A model generated the notes under the pieces. That model was not told the DNA's origin. It did no database searches and worked only from the letters and a program-made list of their open reading frames with translations. The position numbers and the translations under genes are program-made. From positions 1,116,001 to 1,180,000 of the forward strand of contig NC_089189.1 of assembly GCF_947507565.1 (NCBI RefSeq): a stretch of DNA of 64,000 nt. The letters are read 5' to 3'. Of the stretch, positions 1 through 10,600 are shown one piece after another (within the stretch, counting starts at the first letter, position 1; the number at the start of each line of letters is the position of its first letter). The stretch is from Oscarella lobularis (Eukaryota; Porifera; Homoscleromorpha; Homosclerophorida; Oscarellidae).

Positions 1-57
1 TCTGAAGGAGAGTATACATATAGTAAAGAAAGAAAGAAAGGGGTTATTAACGCTAAC

Positions 58-575
58 TCTGCGGAAATGTTCCGAGAAACAGGCACGATTCCTTGCAATC
101 TCCCTCGAAGTCCTCGCTGGTCTGGAGTTGTGCGTACTGTACAGCGCTCTCTCTCTACCAAGGCACGGGTAGTCTACTAAAAGGTCTCACCTCGCACGTT
201 TCCCTACAGAAACTTTCGTTGCGAAAGATTCGCGGCTTTTGGCAAAGACTCAAGCACTTAGAGAGAGAAAAAACCGTCGTGACGTAACGGGGCGCGACCG
301 ATCCATCGATCGATTGCGCGTCCTTGTGCGCTCACCCGTCGTTTCATTAGGCTATTCTACAATAAAACGGTCATCGCCTGTTCGTACGGTCGCCGATTTC
401 TTCAACGTACGTGCTTGTACTCCGGTATGCAGTAGCCAAAGCACCGCGTTTCGTTTTCGGCGTTTTCGACGGCTTCGCTGAAGGATTCGGTCGGCGAGAC
501 GGCGAAAGCCGTCGCGGCGGCTAGACAAATAGCGATTGAAAAGTAGCTGGAGCGTTGTGGAGAAGAACAGAGCAT
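58..575 (-). CDS. 5' end of a receptor tyrosine kinase paralogue (partial, runs off left edge)
   Basis: Three exons are seen: 575-411, 256-191 and 121-58. A fourth acceptor (CTTCAG) lies at the very edge, so the gene continues leftwards. Exon 1 starts MLCSSPQRSSYFSIAICLAA, a signal peptide, and ends at a GTACGT donor. Exon 2 encodes a Cys-rich stretch (CLSLCQKPRIFRNESFC) and is 66 nt, exactly the length of exon 2 of the complete RTK at 32978-37724 (CLSLCESPRIFRNRSFC). Exon 3 matches as well (DCKESC against DCTESC). The kinase is not in the window, so the RTK assignment rests on this exon-by-exon homology. It is the third member of the local RTK cluster and lies on the same strand. Confidence 0.75.
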
Positions 576-759
576 TGTTGGACCGACGGGCGACGAGGAA
601 GCTAAGGAGGCGAATTTGATTAGCCGCGAACAATTCTAGCATGCTACATTTATACGTGCTAAATGCCTTGGCTCTAATTAAATTGTTCTAGAGCTATAAA
701 AGAAACATCAAACGTCGGCGAGAAAAGCATTAAATAACTAATGACACTAAATTAATTAC

Positions 760-1001
760 GAAGGAATACAAAACCAAACTCTAGTCATATTCACGTCGGA
801 TAACGGGCCGGCGTTGGGTTCCCTAGTCCTAGGCGGCGAGCAGGGTCCGTTTAAGTGCGGTATAAAGGGACTACGTACGAAGGCGGAGTGCGCGAGCCCA
901 CCATATTCTGGTGGCCTTCCGTTATACGTCCGGGAGGCGTGTCGCAAGCTCTAGCGAGCACGCTCGACGTATTTCCGACGGTGCTCAACTTGGCAGGCAA
1001 T
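760..1001 (+). pseudogene. Arylsulfatase fragment with a frameshift
   Basis: The plus strand reads GIQNQTLVIFTSDNGP, then [10 protein letters not shown], and after a 2-nt shift at about 862-863 continues [23 protein letters not shown] and [13 protein letters not shown]. This is the order of conserved motifs in the C-terminal half of type I sulfatases of the arylsulfatase A kind: the metal-ligand SDNGP block, then the GTTYEGGVR block. The N-terminal CxPSR catalytic motif is absent, no flanking exons are seen, and the insertion destroys the frame. It is therefore read as a non-functional relic, perhaps carried in by a duplication. A single-base assembly problem would not restore a whole gene. 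Confidence 0.8.
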
Positions 1002-1520
1002 TTTTCTAAAACCTTTTATTGGGGGAGGTGATCGTCATTTTTCATTCTCTTGTGAAACCTTGTCACTTTCTGTCTGATCATGGCGAAAAAGTAAACGCAA
1101 GCCGCTCTACGATCTCTTTTCTCGTCATTACCTCTTCCATCGTGCTTACTGGTATCTTCGAAGTCCAGTGAATTTATTTTGCTCAGCACTCTGGATCCAC
1201 TTCTAATAGAACAAAGGCTAATCAGAGATAGCCACAAGTTAGGGCCTTACACTTAAACGCGCTCGAACGAGATGCCCGAGTGTTCGACGCACAGTAGCGC
1301 TAGGAGAACGAAAACCGAAGCCAGGAGCTAGGAGCCGAGCGAGACGACGACGAGAGGCGAGAAAGGGACCCGCTTGTTCCTGTCACAACGAAGACTAAAC
1401 TAGTGCTACGTAGAAACCATCCTCCTTCGAAACAGGCGACCTTACCATCGTCTTTCTCTAGTAAACGAAGTCGTCCTAGCGGCGGTCACGTGTCATCATT
1501 TTTTTTGCAAAGGCACATGC

Positions 1521-1602
1521 AAGCTGAATCGACCCCCACAACGGGAACAGGTAATTATTTCAAAAATTAATTAATTTCGTGTTAACAATATGGTCTGTGT
1601 AT
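1521..1602. repeat. Dispersed ~80-bp repeat, copy 1
   Basis: It shares the core AGCTGAATCGACCC, then ACAACGG, ACAGGTAA, AAAATTAAT, GTTAACAATA and GGTCTGTGTAT with two other places (2244-2332 and 32782-32872). The core carries an exon-like end ACAG|GTAA and resembles, on the opposite strand, the Pro/Thr stalk exon of the RTKs at 4586-4638. The copies lie in RTK 3' flanks. Confidence 0.6.
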
Positions 1603-1934
1603 TTGGAAGTATTGTGTTATTAATAGTTGCTAAATCAAATCAGTACTGATGTGGCATTAAACATATATAGCATAAGTGAAAATAGGAATCCTTGTGATAA
1701 CTCGCATCCGTTGCCTGTCGCTGCAAAACTAGACATTAGTTATCAAGTCATAAACAATGGGAATGGGAGTCTCTTGACTTGAATATTTTCGAAAAGATGG
1801 AGGAGAGTATTAATTGGTAAGCTGATCTGCATGAAATAAATCTATAGAGGTAAAGCCTACAAGATATTCTGAAAATAGTTGACTGCATAGAAGCATTTGC
1901 GGTCTAACTTTTTGATAGTTCCCAACGGCTTAGA

Positions 1935-2035
1935 ATTGAAAAGCAGCTGGGTTGCAAACATTTTTCAATGTTGAACAGACGACGAGGAAGCTAAGACCGC
2001 AAATTTGGTTAGCCGCAATCAAATGGAACAAGAAT
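1935..2035 (-). pseudogene. Decayed copy of RTK first-exon/upstream region
   Basis: GACGAGGAAGCTAAG, followed by CAAATTTGGTTAGCCGC, aligns with the sequence just upstream of the start codon at 575 (GACGAGGAAGCTAAG, then GAATTTGATTAGCCGC). GAATTGAAAAGCAGCTGG aligns with the exon-1 sequence CGATTGAAAAGTAGCTGG. The bases corresponding to the start codon read CAATGTT instead of CATTGTT and the coding part is degraded. It is most simply a dead 5' end of a further RTK copy. Confidence 0.5.
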
Positions 2036-2243
2036 CAACAAACCTGGACGAGGCGGCGGTGGCGTCACCTGTCGGCGTACGTCACCCGTGTTACCATAAT
2101 ACCGACGGATGCGGTGGCGGCAGCGGTGGTGTCACTCGTCGGCGTCACCCGTGTTATCTATCAATGAAGAACCTAAACAGAATGAATTTACATGTATCAG
2201 AGCACGAGCCTCATAACTATGAGTACATATTTAATTAATTAAT

Positions 2244-2332
2244 TTTGCAACGTCACAAGCTGAATCAACCCACAACGGTGACAGGTAAGGACTTTAAAAA
2301 TTAATCTCGTGTTAACAATACGGTCTGTGTAT
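2244..2332. repeat. Dispersed ~80-bp repeat, copy 2
   Basis: Same core as 1521-1602 and 32782-32872. It lies just beyond the 3' end of the giant RTK gene. The match to 32782-32872 extends further on both sides, with shared sequence such as AACCTAAACAGAATGAATTT to the left, so these two belong to one larger duplicated 3' flank. Confidence 0.65.
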
Positions 2333-2417
2333 AATATCGTGCCTCTAAATAATTCATTAATAATTAAACCGTTCACGAGCGAGCTCGGAAGCCATGAAAT
2401 TTTGCGTAGAAAGGAGG

Positions 2418-4638
2418 CTAGGAGTCGCCATTGTCGTCGTCGTCGTCATCGTCGTTCTTGTCGTTCTTGTCGTTCTTGTCGTCGTTTTTGTCGTTGTCGA
2501 CGTCGTCGTTTTTGTCGTCGACATCGTTTGAGCCATGTGATTCAGATACTTCGTTATTAATCGTCGCGGCGCTGGAGACGATTGCATCTCCACCAGCAGC
2601 GTCTTGGCTCATCTCTCCGGACTCGGGCGATTTGAGATCCCACGACTCGCAGGAAGAGCTAAAATCGAGTTGGAGGTACATTGAAGGCTCCTTTTCTTCG
2701 AGCACTTTCCCCAGGTCCTGGGAAAGAATGCTGAACGCCGGACGACGTTCGGGTTCGGCGCACCAACATTTCGACATCATGTCGTACCTTGCAAGGAGAG
2801 AGAAAAATTTATATCGGAGAAGAAATCAAAGGTGCACCCGCTCACAGTTCTTCCGAGATATTGGCCGGACGTGCGAGACGTTCGCCGGCGAGTACATGAG
2901 ACGGAAGATCCTTCGTTGAAACGGCGGAATAGGGTAAACTGCCTATAATTCAAAACAAAAAGAAATTCACACGCACGCCCTTGACAAAACTTCCACTCGC
3001 ACCTAGAGTGCATATTTCCCACATGACGACCCCAAAAGACCACCTAGAAAATATGACGTCATAAAAGAAGATGATCCCTTTCTTTAATTAATTAATCTCT
3101 TTTCATACGTACACGTCGCTTTGTTCAGTGAAAACGCGATCGGTGATCGCTTCGACGGACATCCATCGCAGGGGAAGACGTCGCGTCGTCTTCTGCGGAT
3201 CTATGCCGTCCTGATGGACGGCTCTCGCCAGGCCGAAGTCGGACACTTTGAGTTGTTTGTCGGCGACGACGAGAACGTTACGGCAGGCCAAGTCCCGGTG
3301 AACGAGATCCTTTCCCGACAGATATTCCTACGTCACGACTCACGAGTATAGACATATGGCATTAAATACATATTTATCTCTCACCATTCCCGACGCAATT
3401 TGCCAAGCGAACGACAATAGATCAAGAGAGGTGAATTCGACTTCATCTTGCTTCACTTCGTCAGGCATGGGCACGAAATCCTAACGCAAAAAAACAGAGA
3501 CAAAATACTGAAATTCTCGTCGTTGCACAAAGAGCAAACGTGCCTCGCTGTCGCACGCTACCGATTGCTTTTGTTTCTCCAACCACTGTACAAATGCATA
3601 TGAATACATGTATGTACATCACTGCAGAATCTTCTTACATAGCCTCTTCCTTTTATGAGATAATTGTGTAGGTCGCCGTGCGAGCAGTATTCAATGATCA
3701 GGCACACGGGATGGCTTCTCGTTATGCAACCGATCATGCTCACTATGTGCTCATGCCGTCCGATGCGTTTCATCAACTTGATTTCCTCCAATAATTTCAG
3801 CTGATCCTCCTGCGTCCCGTTTTCTGCAAACGAGAAACAATAATGTAATATATTTAGTCTAAAAAATAATTAATTAATTAGCGTAATTAATTAGCGTTTT
3901 TCTTGCAAATAATGCTATAAAACCCAAATTTACCTTTGAGCATTTTACAAGCGACCAATGTCCTGGTCTGTCCGAGGCTGCTGCTCTGACGCCTCGTTGA
4001 CGGATCTCGTCTCGTGCTCATATTGAGTTGTTCCTGCGTCGTGAGCGGCGTCTCCGATCCGTGATTCATTTCGCCTCGAAGCACGACGCCGAAGAAACCC
4101 TCGCCCATCACGTCGAGCAGTCGCAAGTCCTTCCGCTCGATTTCCCACTCGTCGAGTGGCTCGAGCGTCGGACTGAACGTCGACAAGGCGATCATAGGCG
4201 GACGATAGTTCGGCAATTGTATTCGATTCTCCGACGATGTCGAGTAGCTTCCCTTCGTGCGACGAAAGTAGGTGACGGCGTAAGCGACGGCGACAATGAC
4301 GATGAGAACGACGACGAGAACGGAGACACTAACTGAGACGACGATCACCAGGGGAAAGTCCGTGTCGTCAAAAGAAGAGACATTTTCTATAAGAAAACGT
4401 GAAAAAAAAGTTAGGATATGCTCAAGCTATTGTACGAGACCTGGCTTGGTCGGTGTTTCGGCGGTGTAGCCGTCACTTGTCGGCGTTGCCTGAGTACTTG
4501 ATAGAGAACCTAAAAAGAGGTAGTACCTTAGTAGCTATACATAGAGCCCACGCCAAACACTAAATCTTATATAACACGCTATACCTGTCTCCGTTGTAGG
4601 GTCAACTTCAGCTGGCGACGTTGCCTCCGGTGGAGGAC
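2418..4638 (-). CDS. Giant RTK exons 28-36: stalk, TM helix, tyrosine kinase, acidic tail
   Basis: Two Pro/Thr stalk exons (about 4638-4586 and 4509-4441) lead to the TM exon 4386-3934 (VIVVSVSVSVLVVVLIVIVA), with the glycine loop GEGFFGVV and VAIK-type lysine ACKML. Kinase exons: 3823-3639 (alpha-C EEIKLM, hinge EYCSHGDL), 3480-3385, 3327-3113 (HRDLACRN catalytic loop, DFGLAR, LPLRWMSVEAI), 3043-3003 (WSFGVVMWEI), 2942-2846, 2787-2418 (CWCAEPERRP). All catalytic residues are present, so activity is expected. The activation loop reads AVHQDGIDPQKTT and has no tyrosine; the paralogue has Y at the D position. The C-tail keeps MYLQLDF and ends in an Asp/Asn/Lys run made by a microsatellite. Confidence 0.9.
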
Positions 4639-7600
4639 CTAAACCGGAGACCAATGCGCCTTAGTCAAATAAACCAAAGATATAATATATATTGATTACT
4701 GGTACTGTTCTTCACGTCATCCTTAATGAGCTCGATGTGAATTTTCACGCTAATCGAACCGGGCGACGGACCGAGGTTGGCTCCATTAGGCTTCGTACTA
4801 TTGAAGCCATTGTCCCACAGGGTAACTTCAACCTGCAGAGAGAAAATAACTCAAAGGCAAGACGACTCTCCAATATCCACTTACAAAGCGATCGATCTTT
4901 CGCAAGGAATCGCCAATAAAGACCCGAGGCTCGTCAGCAAGAGTAATGTAGCCAACGCTCGCGATAGCGTTAATATAATCCTAGAAAGAAAAGCCGCTGC
5001 AGTACTTGCTCTAGTTAATTACGCAAGCACTGGTACCTCGTAAGTTCCAATGCCAACAAAAGTGAGACCGTATCCATCAGCATCAGCAGTCACCTGAAGG
5101 TAAAGAAAGATCATAAAGACGTCGCAGAGTAGACATGTAGCGCTTACGCTCATTCCATCAGCCAGTTTTGTACCCTGAACGACAGCAAGATACTCGTTTT
5201 CATCCAGATAACCATCCGGTGACGACCTTAATCAGAAAGAAAAAATCCAATATGCACGTACAATAAAAAGATAGAAAGTTTATCATACCTGAGTTTCACG
5301 GTGCCTCTCGTCAGATTCGTCGAGTCTTTGTCTTTGATTCGAGCGCGATAAGGAGTCGTAGCAATGCGTTTCAAATCGCTCATTCCTTCCGTTACGTTAA
5401 TGTTGTCTTGGACGCCGTAGCCGACGCCCAGGTCGAGCACCGGTGGATCGTTTCTCTCTCGAACGTCCATGAAAATGGTCAACGTGTCGCTGATGGCACC
5501 CTGATCGTCGTTCACCGTCGTATTGATCACTCTCACGCCGGGACATAGTTCGTCGCGCCAATTAAAATAGGTTATCGTTGCGAGAACCTAAGAAAAGTAT
5601 AAGTCACACCCATCTCTTGTCTGACTTCTCTAGCTTGCCTTCTTGTATTCAGAATCGGGAGCAAGTCCGCTGAAAAACAAGGTGACATCTTGGTCTCCGT
5701 GCCAAGTCATGTTCATCGTTATGCCGGTTGTATGCAATACGGTTTCGTCAACGGTGAGATTTTCGAACACGTTTGTATCCAAGCCGCCGGTGAATGCTAC
5801 TGTCGCGTTGGCAATGTTGGGACTGTCAATGTCTCTCAAAACGAAGTCCGAGGGAAAGCCGGCCAGGCGATCTGGATCGTCTTCGGTGAAGGCTCGGACG
5901 CGTTCGAGGAAAGCCTGCGTGGGCGCGTAGTTCCCGTCGTCTTGGCCGACGCGCAAGACGGGACGATCGTTGACAACAATGACGGACACCTGTCAGCGTT
6001 AGGTCCTCAGCTATGACTCGCATACGCTCTAGCTAAACTCACATTAGTTTGCAATTCATAGCTGGCTAGTCGATGATCACGCACAGTGAAAATAACAAGT
6101 CTGCAAAAAGCAGAAATGCTATACATGTAGATGACAAGCTTTGAGCGACTGACTAACCTCGGATAGGCATCAATGTTAGCCGGTGCGGAATTCAGATTCG
6201 AGAAGCTGATAGCCGACAAAGCGATGCTGTAGTGCGCCGGTGTTCCCATGCCACGGATAGTCTGAGTTGAACAATATCGCAACCAAATTATAGGCGGCAG
6301 CAACGTGGTGTTTTACCATCGTAGGGTACAAGAAAGTTGTCGTAAGTCCAGAAGGAAGCAAAGTTTCGTTCATTGCCAAGAAGTCGCTATACACCAGACC
6401 GTTGATTCCGTAGTCAATTCGAATGGTAGCGCTGCGAACGGAAGAGAAGATACACATGCAAGTAGCTTGGGTTATCAACCTTCTATTTACCTCGTTATGT
6501 AATCTTCAACGTCTTCGTCAGAAACCCGTATGCCGTCAGCGAGTAAAACGCTGTCACCGCCTTCTCTGAAGACGAGTTGTGTCACATTTTTCCCGTTGAG
6601 AAGAAGCACGGGACGATCGTTGACATTGATGATCACAATTCTAAAACAAACTTGACAAAGGACAGAGCTAACGAGAGAAATGATTTCACGTTAAATCGAT
6701 GGTCGTGTTGTAAGTTCCGTCTGAGACAGTGATTGTAACCGAACGATTGAGTGGCCTCAATGGCTCAATAGCACTGCAGTAATGTTACAGTTAGCCAAGC
6801 AAAAGTACACAATGCGACAAACCTGTTGATGTAGGTGATATCGTTAAGCAGACCTTGGTACACGTGCAAAGACGAATTTCCCCTCAGGCTGTATGTGCCA
6901 GTGCTGGCATCGTACTAATAAACATCATTAGAAATGAACGAAAGAACCCCAAGCCCGTTCAAACAGGTGACTTCAAACTGTCCCGGTAAGAAGTCTCCAG
7001 TGTGAACGGGTTTTTAGTTTCTCCTACCTGCACGTTTACTCCATCGGCCGAAGAGCCCAGCATCAGCATCTCATTGTCGCATTCCAAGCACAACAAAATT
7101 ACGTTAGCCCACTGTATAGCATAGCTGAACACATATTCCCGTTAGTCTAGACTCTACGCAAGTCTTTCTCATGCATTCGTACTGGGGATGATCAGGGTCA
7201 GTGATCCGAAGACTTTTGTTCGGCACGACGTTAACAGCTGTAGGACTGCCTTCCGTAAAGTATGTAACCGAACCTAAACATTACCAAGGTAGCAAAAACA
7301 TGAGGCATAAACATGGGCTTTTTCACTTGAAACAGTGATGTTGGGGGCGTGGTCATTTGTAGAAACAAACGTCACTTCGATTTCTACAAGTGGTGTGCGA
7401 GCGCCGTTTGTGTCTTCCACGATCATACTTATGATTCTATAAAAACGAATTTTTGTGCGATAGGACTCACGGATACTGTCAGGTTCACCTGGTAACGTTG
7501 TCTGCCGGGAGAGTTGGACAGTCGTGTTTGTAGGCAACGAGAAGAAGGACGTCTCTCAGACTGACCGTCATGCCAGACCTCGGCTCAATTAGAAGCGACG

Positions 7601-10600
7601 GCCTAGTAGAAAAAAGATCAGAATCTGGTAGTCCAATGTGCTTCCACAAACAAAGCACTTACTTATTAACGTCGCCTCCTGGAATAATAAAAGACGTCTG
7701 CACATTTCCTGCTATAGCTGATGCTTCGGCAAAAGTAAAGCGTTTATAATCTCGTACAGCTTCTTGCCAATCAAAATCAATCTACAAAAAAAATTGACCA
7801 AGATTGCCTGTAGATCCCCCTATTTGCTAAATACCTGTTCCTTTAGAACTAGATCCTCGTTCTTATTCTCCAAAATGAACTCGATTGCCGACCACTCCTA
7901 AAAAAATTGGTCGTCAAACAGTGACAATTTTTTTTCTAGCCCATACGCCATCGCCAATTCGGCTTGCGTCGATCAGTTCCGGATCAACCAAGAAAACGAA
8001 CTCCTTTTGCCTCGTGTACCAAATGACGTGATTCAGCGTCGTATTATCCTTGCGATCGAGGTCAACTGCGTAATGAACGCACGTGCTCAAATCGCCGATG
8101 GGGGTCGTGCAATCGAACAGCTCTTCCACTTGGCAAACCGAATTGCATCCATCCAAATTGTCGATATTGCCGTCGTCGCACTCTTCCGGCAATTCGCGAA
8201 TTCCGTTGCCGCACAACGAACATCCTCCCGTGCAATTGAAGCCGTCTTTCAACTCGCAAATCGACGTTCCGTTAGCGAACGACGACGAGCAGTTGTACCC
8301 GATCTCGACCGCGCAACTCGAACTGCAACCGTCGCCACTCGCCGTATTCGTGTCGTCGCACTCCTCGCTTCCAACGACGAGCCCATCTCCGCAAACCGCG
8401 CTGCACGTACTGAGACCGTACGCCGGCGTGACGCAGCTGAATCCAACCGAAACGGTGCAGGTGACGTTCTCGCATCCGATCGCTCCGCCCGTGTCGCAGT
8501 CTTCGCCACCGACGCGGATCCCGTCGCCGCACGACTTCGCGTAGCACACGCTCAACTCGCCTTCCTCCGCCGTACAATCGTATCCGGTTTCCATAGTGCA
8601 ATTCGACGAGCAACCGTCGCCGCTCACCGTGTTGTTGTCGTCACATTGTTCGACGCCGTCGCTCAGTTTCTCGGCGACGCCGTTTCCGCACTCCGTGCAC
8701 ACGGCCGAGACATTCTGTCCGGCGCCGTTCAGAGTGCCGCTCTGACACACCTCGTCGGAGGACGTCGAATTGGATCGGAACTCGATGAAATCGGAAGAAT
8801 CGGCGGCGGTTGGCGGTTCGGTCGTCGTGTCGTTGACCGAGCGACGATGTCGGCTTTCCGATTGGCGACGTTTTCTTGACCCTTTGCTCAACCATGGACG
8901 ACAGGCATCTTCCGTCGACTCGCCAACGTAAACACCGTCGATGAGAGATTCGATGCGTTCGAATTCAAGGGAGTGCTGGGTGAATGTGCCGGCGGGAATA
9001 GTGAAGCACATCGTGAAACCTTCTTCTGATATTTCTGAAACGACTTTGGTTTGGCCATCGGAGGCTTTAGGGCATTTTTTCGCGAGTCGAAGTAGCTGCA
9101 AGCGGTTTTGATCCGTCCCCAGTGCTTTGTTCACTGCGGACGCTTCGTATTCGCTAATCGACGACGTGCAAAGTTTGTAGCCGAAGCATCGTTTCTGCTC
9201 GCGATGCATGTATCGGGCGAAGTTGCGGCATTCGGAATCGAACGGAGGTCGGCTTCTGAAAGCGAATTTGTCGGCCATGAATTGTTCTGACGACTCGATG
9301 AGACACGCGGTCGCATTCTGAATCCACGAGCTATTCGTCATCGAGCAAAGCGGCTGCAAGACGTTGTTGAAGAAAGAATTGTCGCAGGTGAACGCGCGAT
9401 GCGCACAGGCAACGTATTCCGCGCAGTCGTACTTTTTGCCCAAGCATGGCAAGTCGGCTGCAGAAAAAAATTAAAGTGAATTCCACAGTCTAACTTCGTT
9501 CAAATAACTTACGCTCGTTGCATTTTTTTCCCGCATATCCATCCTGGCACACGCACCTGAAGTCGTTTGAAAGGTCTTCACAGAACTTCGTATTAGAACT
9601 ACAAGGCGAAGACGCGCATTCGTCGATGTCTAGAAAGAGAGTTTGATTTAAAAAAAACAGAATAGAAAGGAGTGTACAAAATACCTTTATCGCAATTATC
9701 TCCTTCGCTTCCAGCAACACAGATAATGACTTCGGAATACCCCTTTCTAGGAGGCGTTCCAGCGTCCACGGCCGTTACACCTAAAACGAACTTGATCTCT
9801 CCGTTCCACGTCCACGTGCTGTTAAGGGTGATAACGCCAGTATATTCGTCAATAACGAAATAGCCCATGTCGTTTCCACTGTCGATAGCGTACGTAATCA
9901 TCGCATTTGTTCCCACGTCATCGTCAGTGGCGTCGACGGTCACAACGTGCGTTCCACTCGGTGCGCCTTCTTCCAAAGTTGCGCGCCAAGGGCTCTGATC
10001 GAACGTGGGAGTGTTGTCGTTCTCGTCGAGAATTTGAATTACCAGGTGATACTGCGTCGAGCGTCCATACAAGTCACCCATTTCGCGATCTTCGGTCAAG
10101 GAAATGGTCAGGTTGACGACCGATTGAACTTCTCTGTCGACGTCTCCGGCGACGGTAACCAGCCCCGAGTCACCGCTGATGTTAAACCACCCAAGGTCGT
10201 TGCCAGACACGATTTCATGCGTGAAACTTGGAGAGCTGTAGATATCGTGATCGTTCGCTTCAGACGTGTAATTTGCTACGAAAGTGCTCAGGTCGGCATT
10301 CTCCACGACACTCGCTCTCATGGGATTGTCGTAAACGCAGTGGAATCCCCACTTGTCCGGCGGACACCAGCACATGTAGAGAGCGAAAAGATCTTCGCAC
10401 GTCGAGCCGGCCGCGCAGTCGTTCGTCTCGCATTCGTCGACTTCCTTTTCGCAGCGCGCACCGCCTCGTCCAAGCGAGCAGTCGCACTCGATCGTCTCGT
10501 TGACCTCATTGCACCCGGGATTCGGATCGGGGTTGGTGCAAGGTCGGCTGTCGCAATCGCACGCGTCGCCACGACCGTCGCTGTCTCCGTCACTTTGATC

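Larger units (their letters stand above)
576..2417. other. Intergenic region between two RTK genes, rich in relics
   Basis: No intact gene is seen. The stretch holds a sulfatase fragment on the plus strand (760-1001), a decayed copy of an RTK first exon (about 1935-2035) and two copies of a roughly 80-bp repeat (1521-1602, 2244-2332). Much of 2150-2400 matches 32690-32950, the 3' flank of the complete RTK, so the flank was duplicated together with the kinase exons. I recognise nothing in 1010-1500. Confidence 0.6.

Noticed and set aside
1256-1400. Signal-peptide-like minus-strand stretch (LASVFVLLALLCVEHSG)
   Set aside because: A stop codon directly precedes it, there is no start codon and it ends after a few codons. 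Probably chance hydrophobic sequence.
2418-4638. The kinase as a separate short gene
   Set aside because: No signal peptide or independent ectodomain exons occur between 4.7 kb and the cadherin-like exons, and the splice phase into the stalk is open. Kept only as an alternative.
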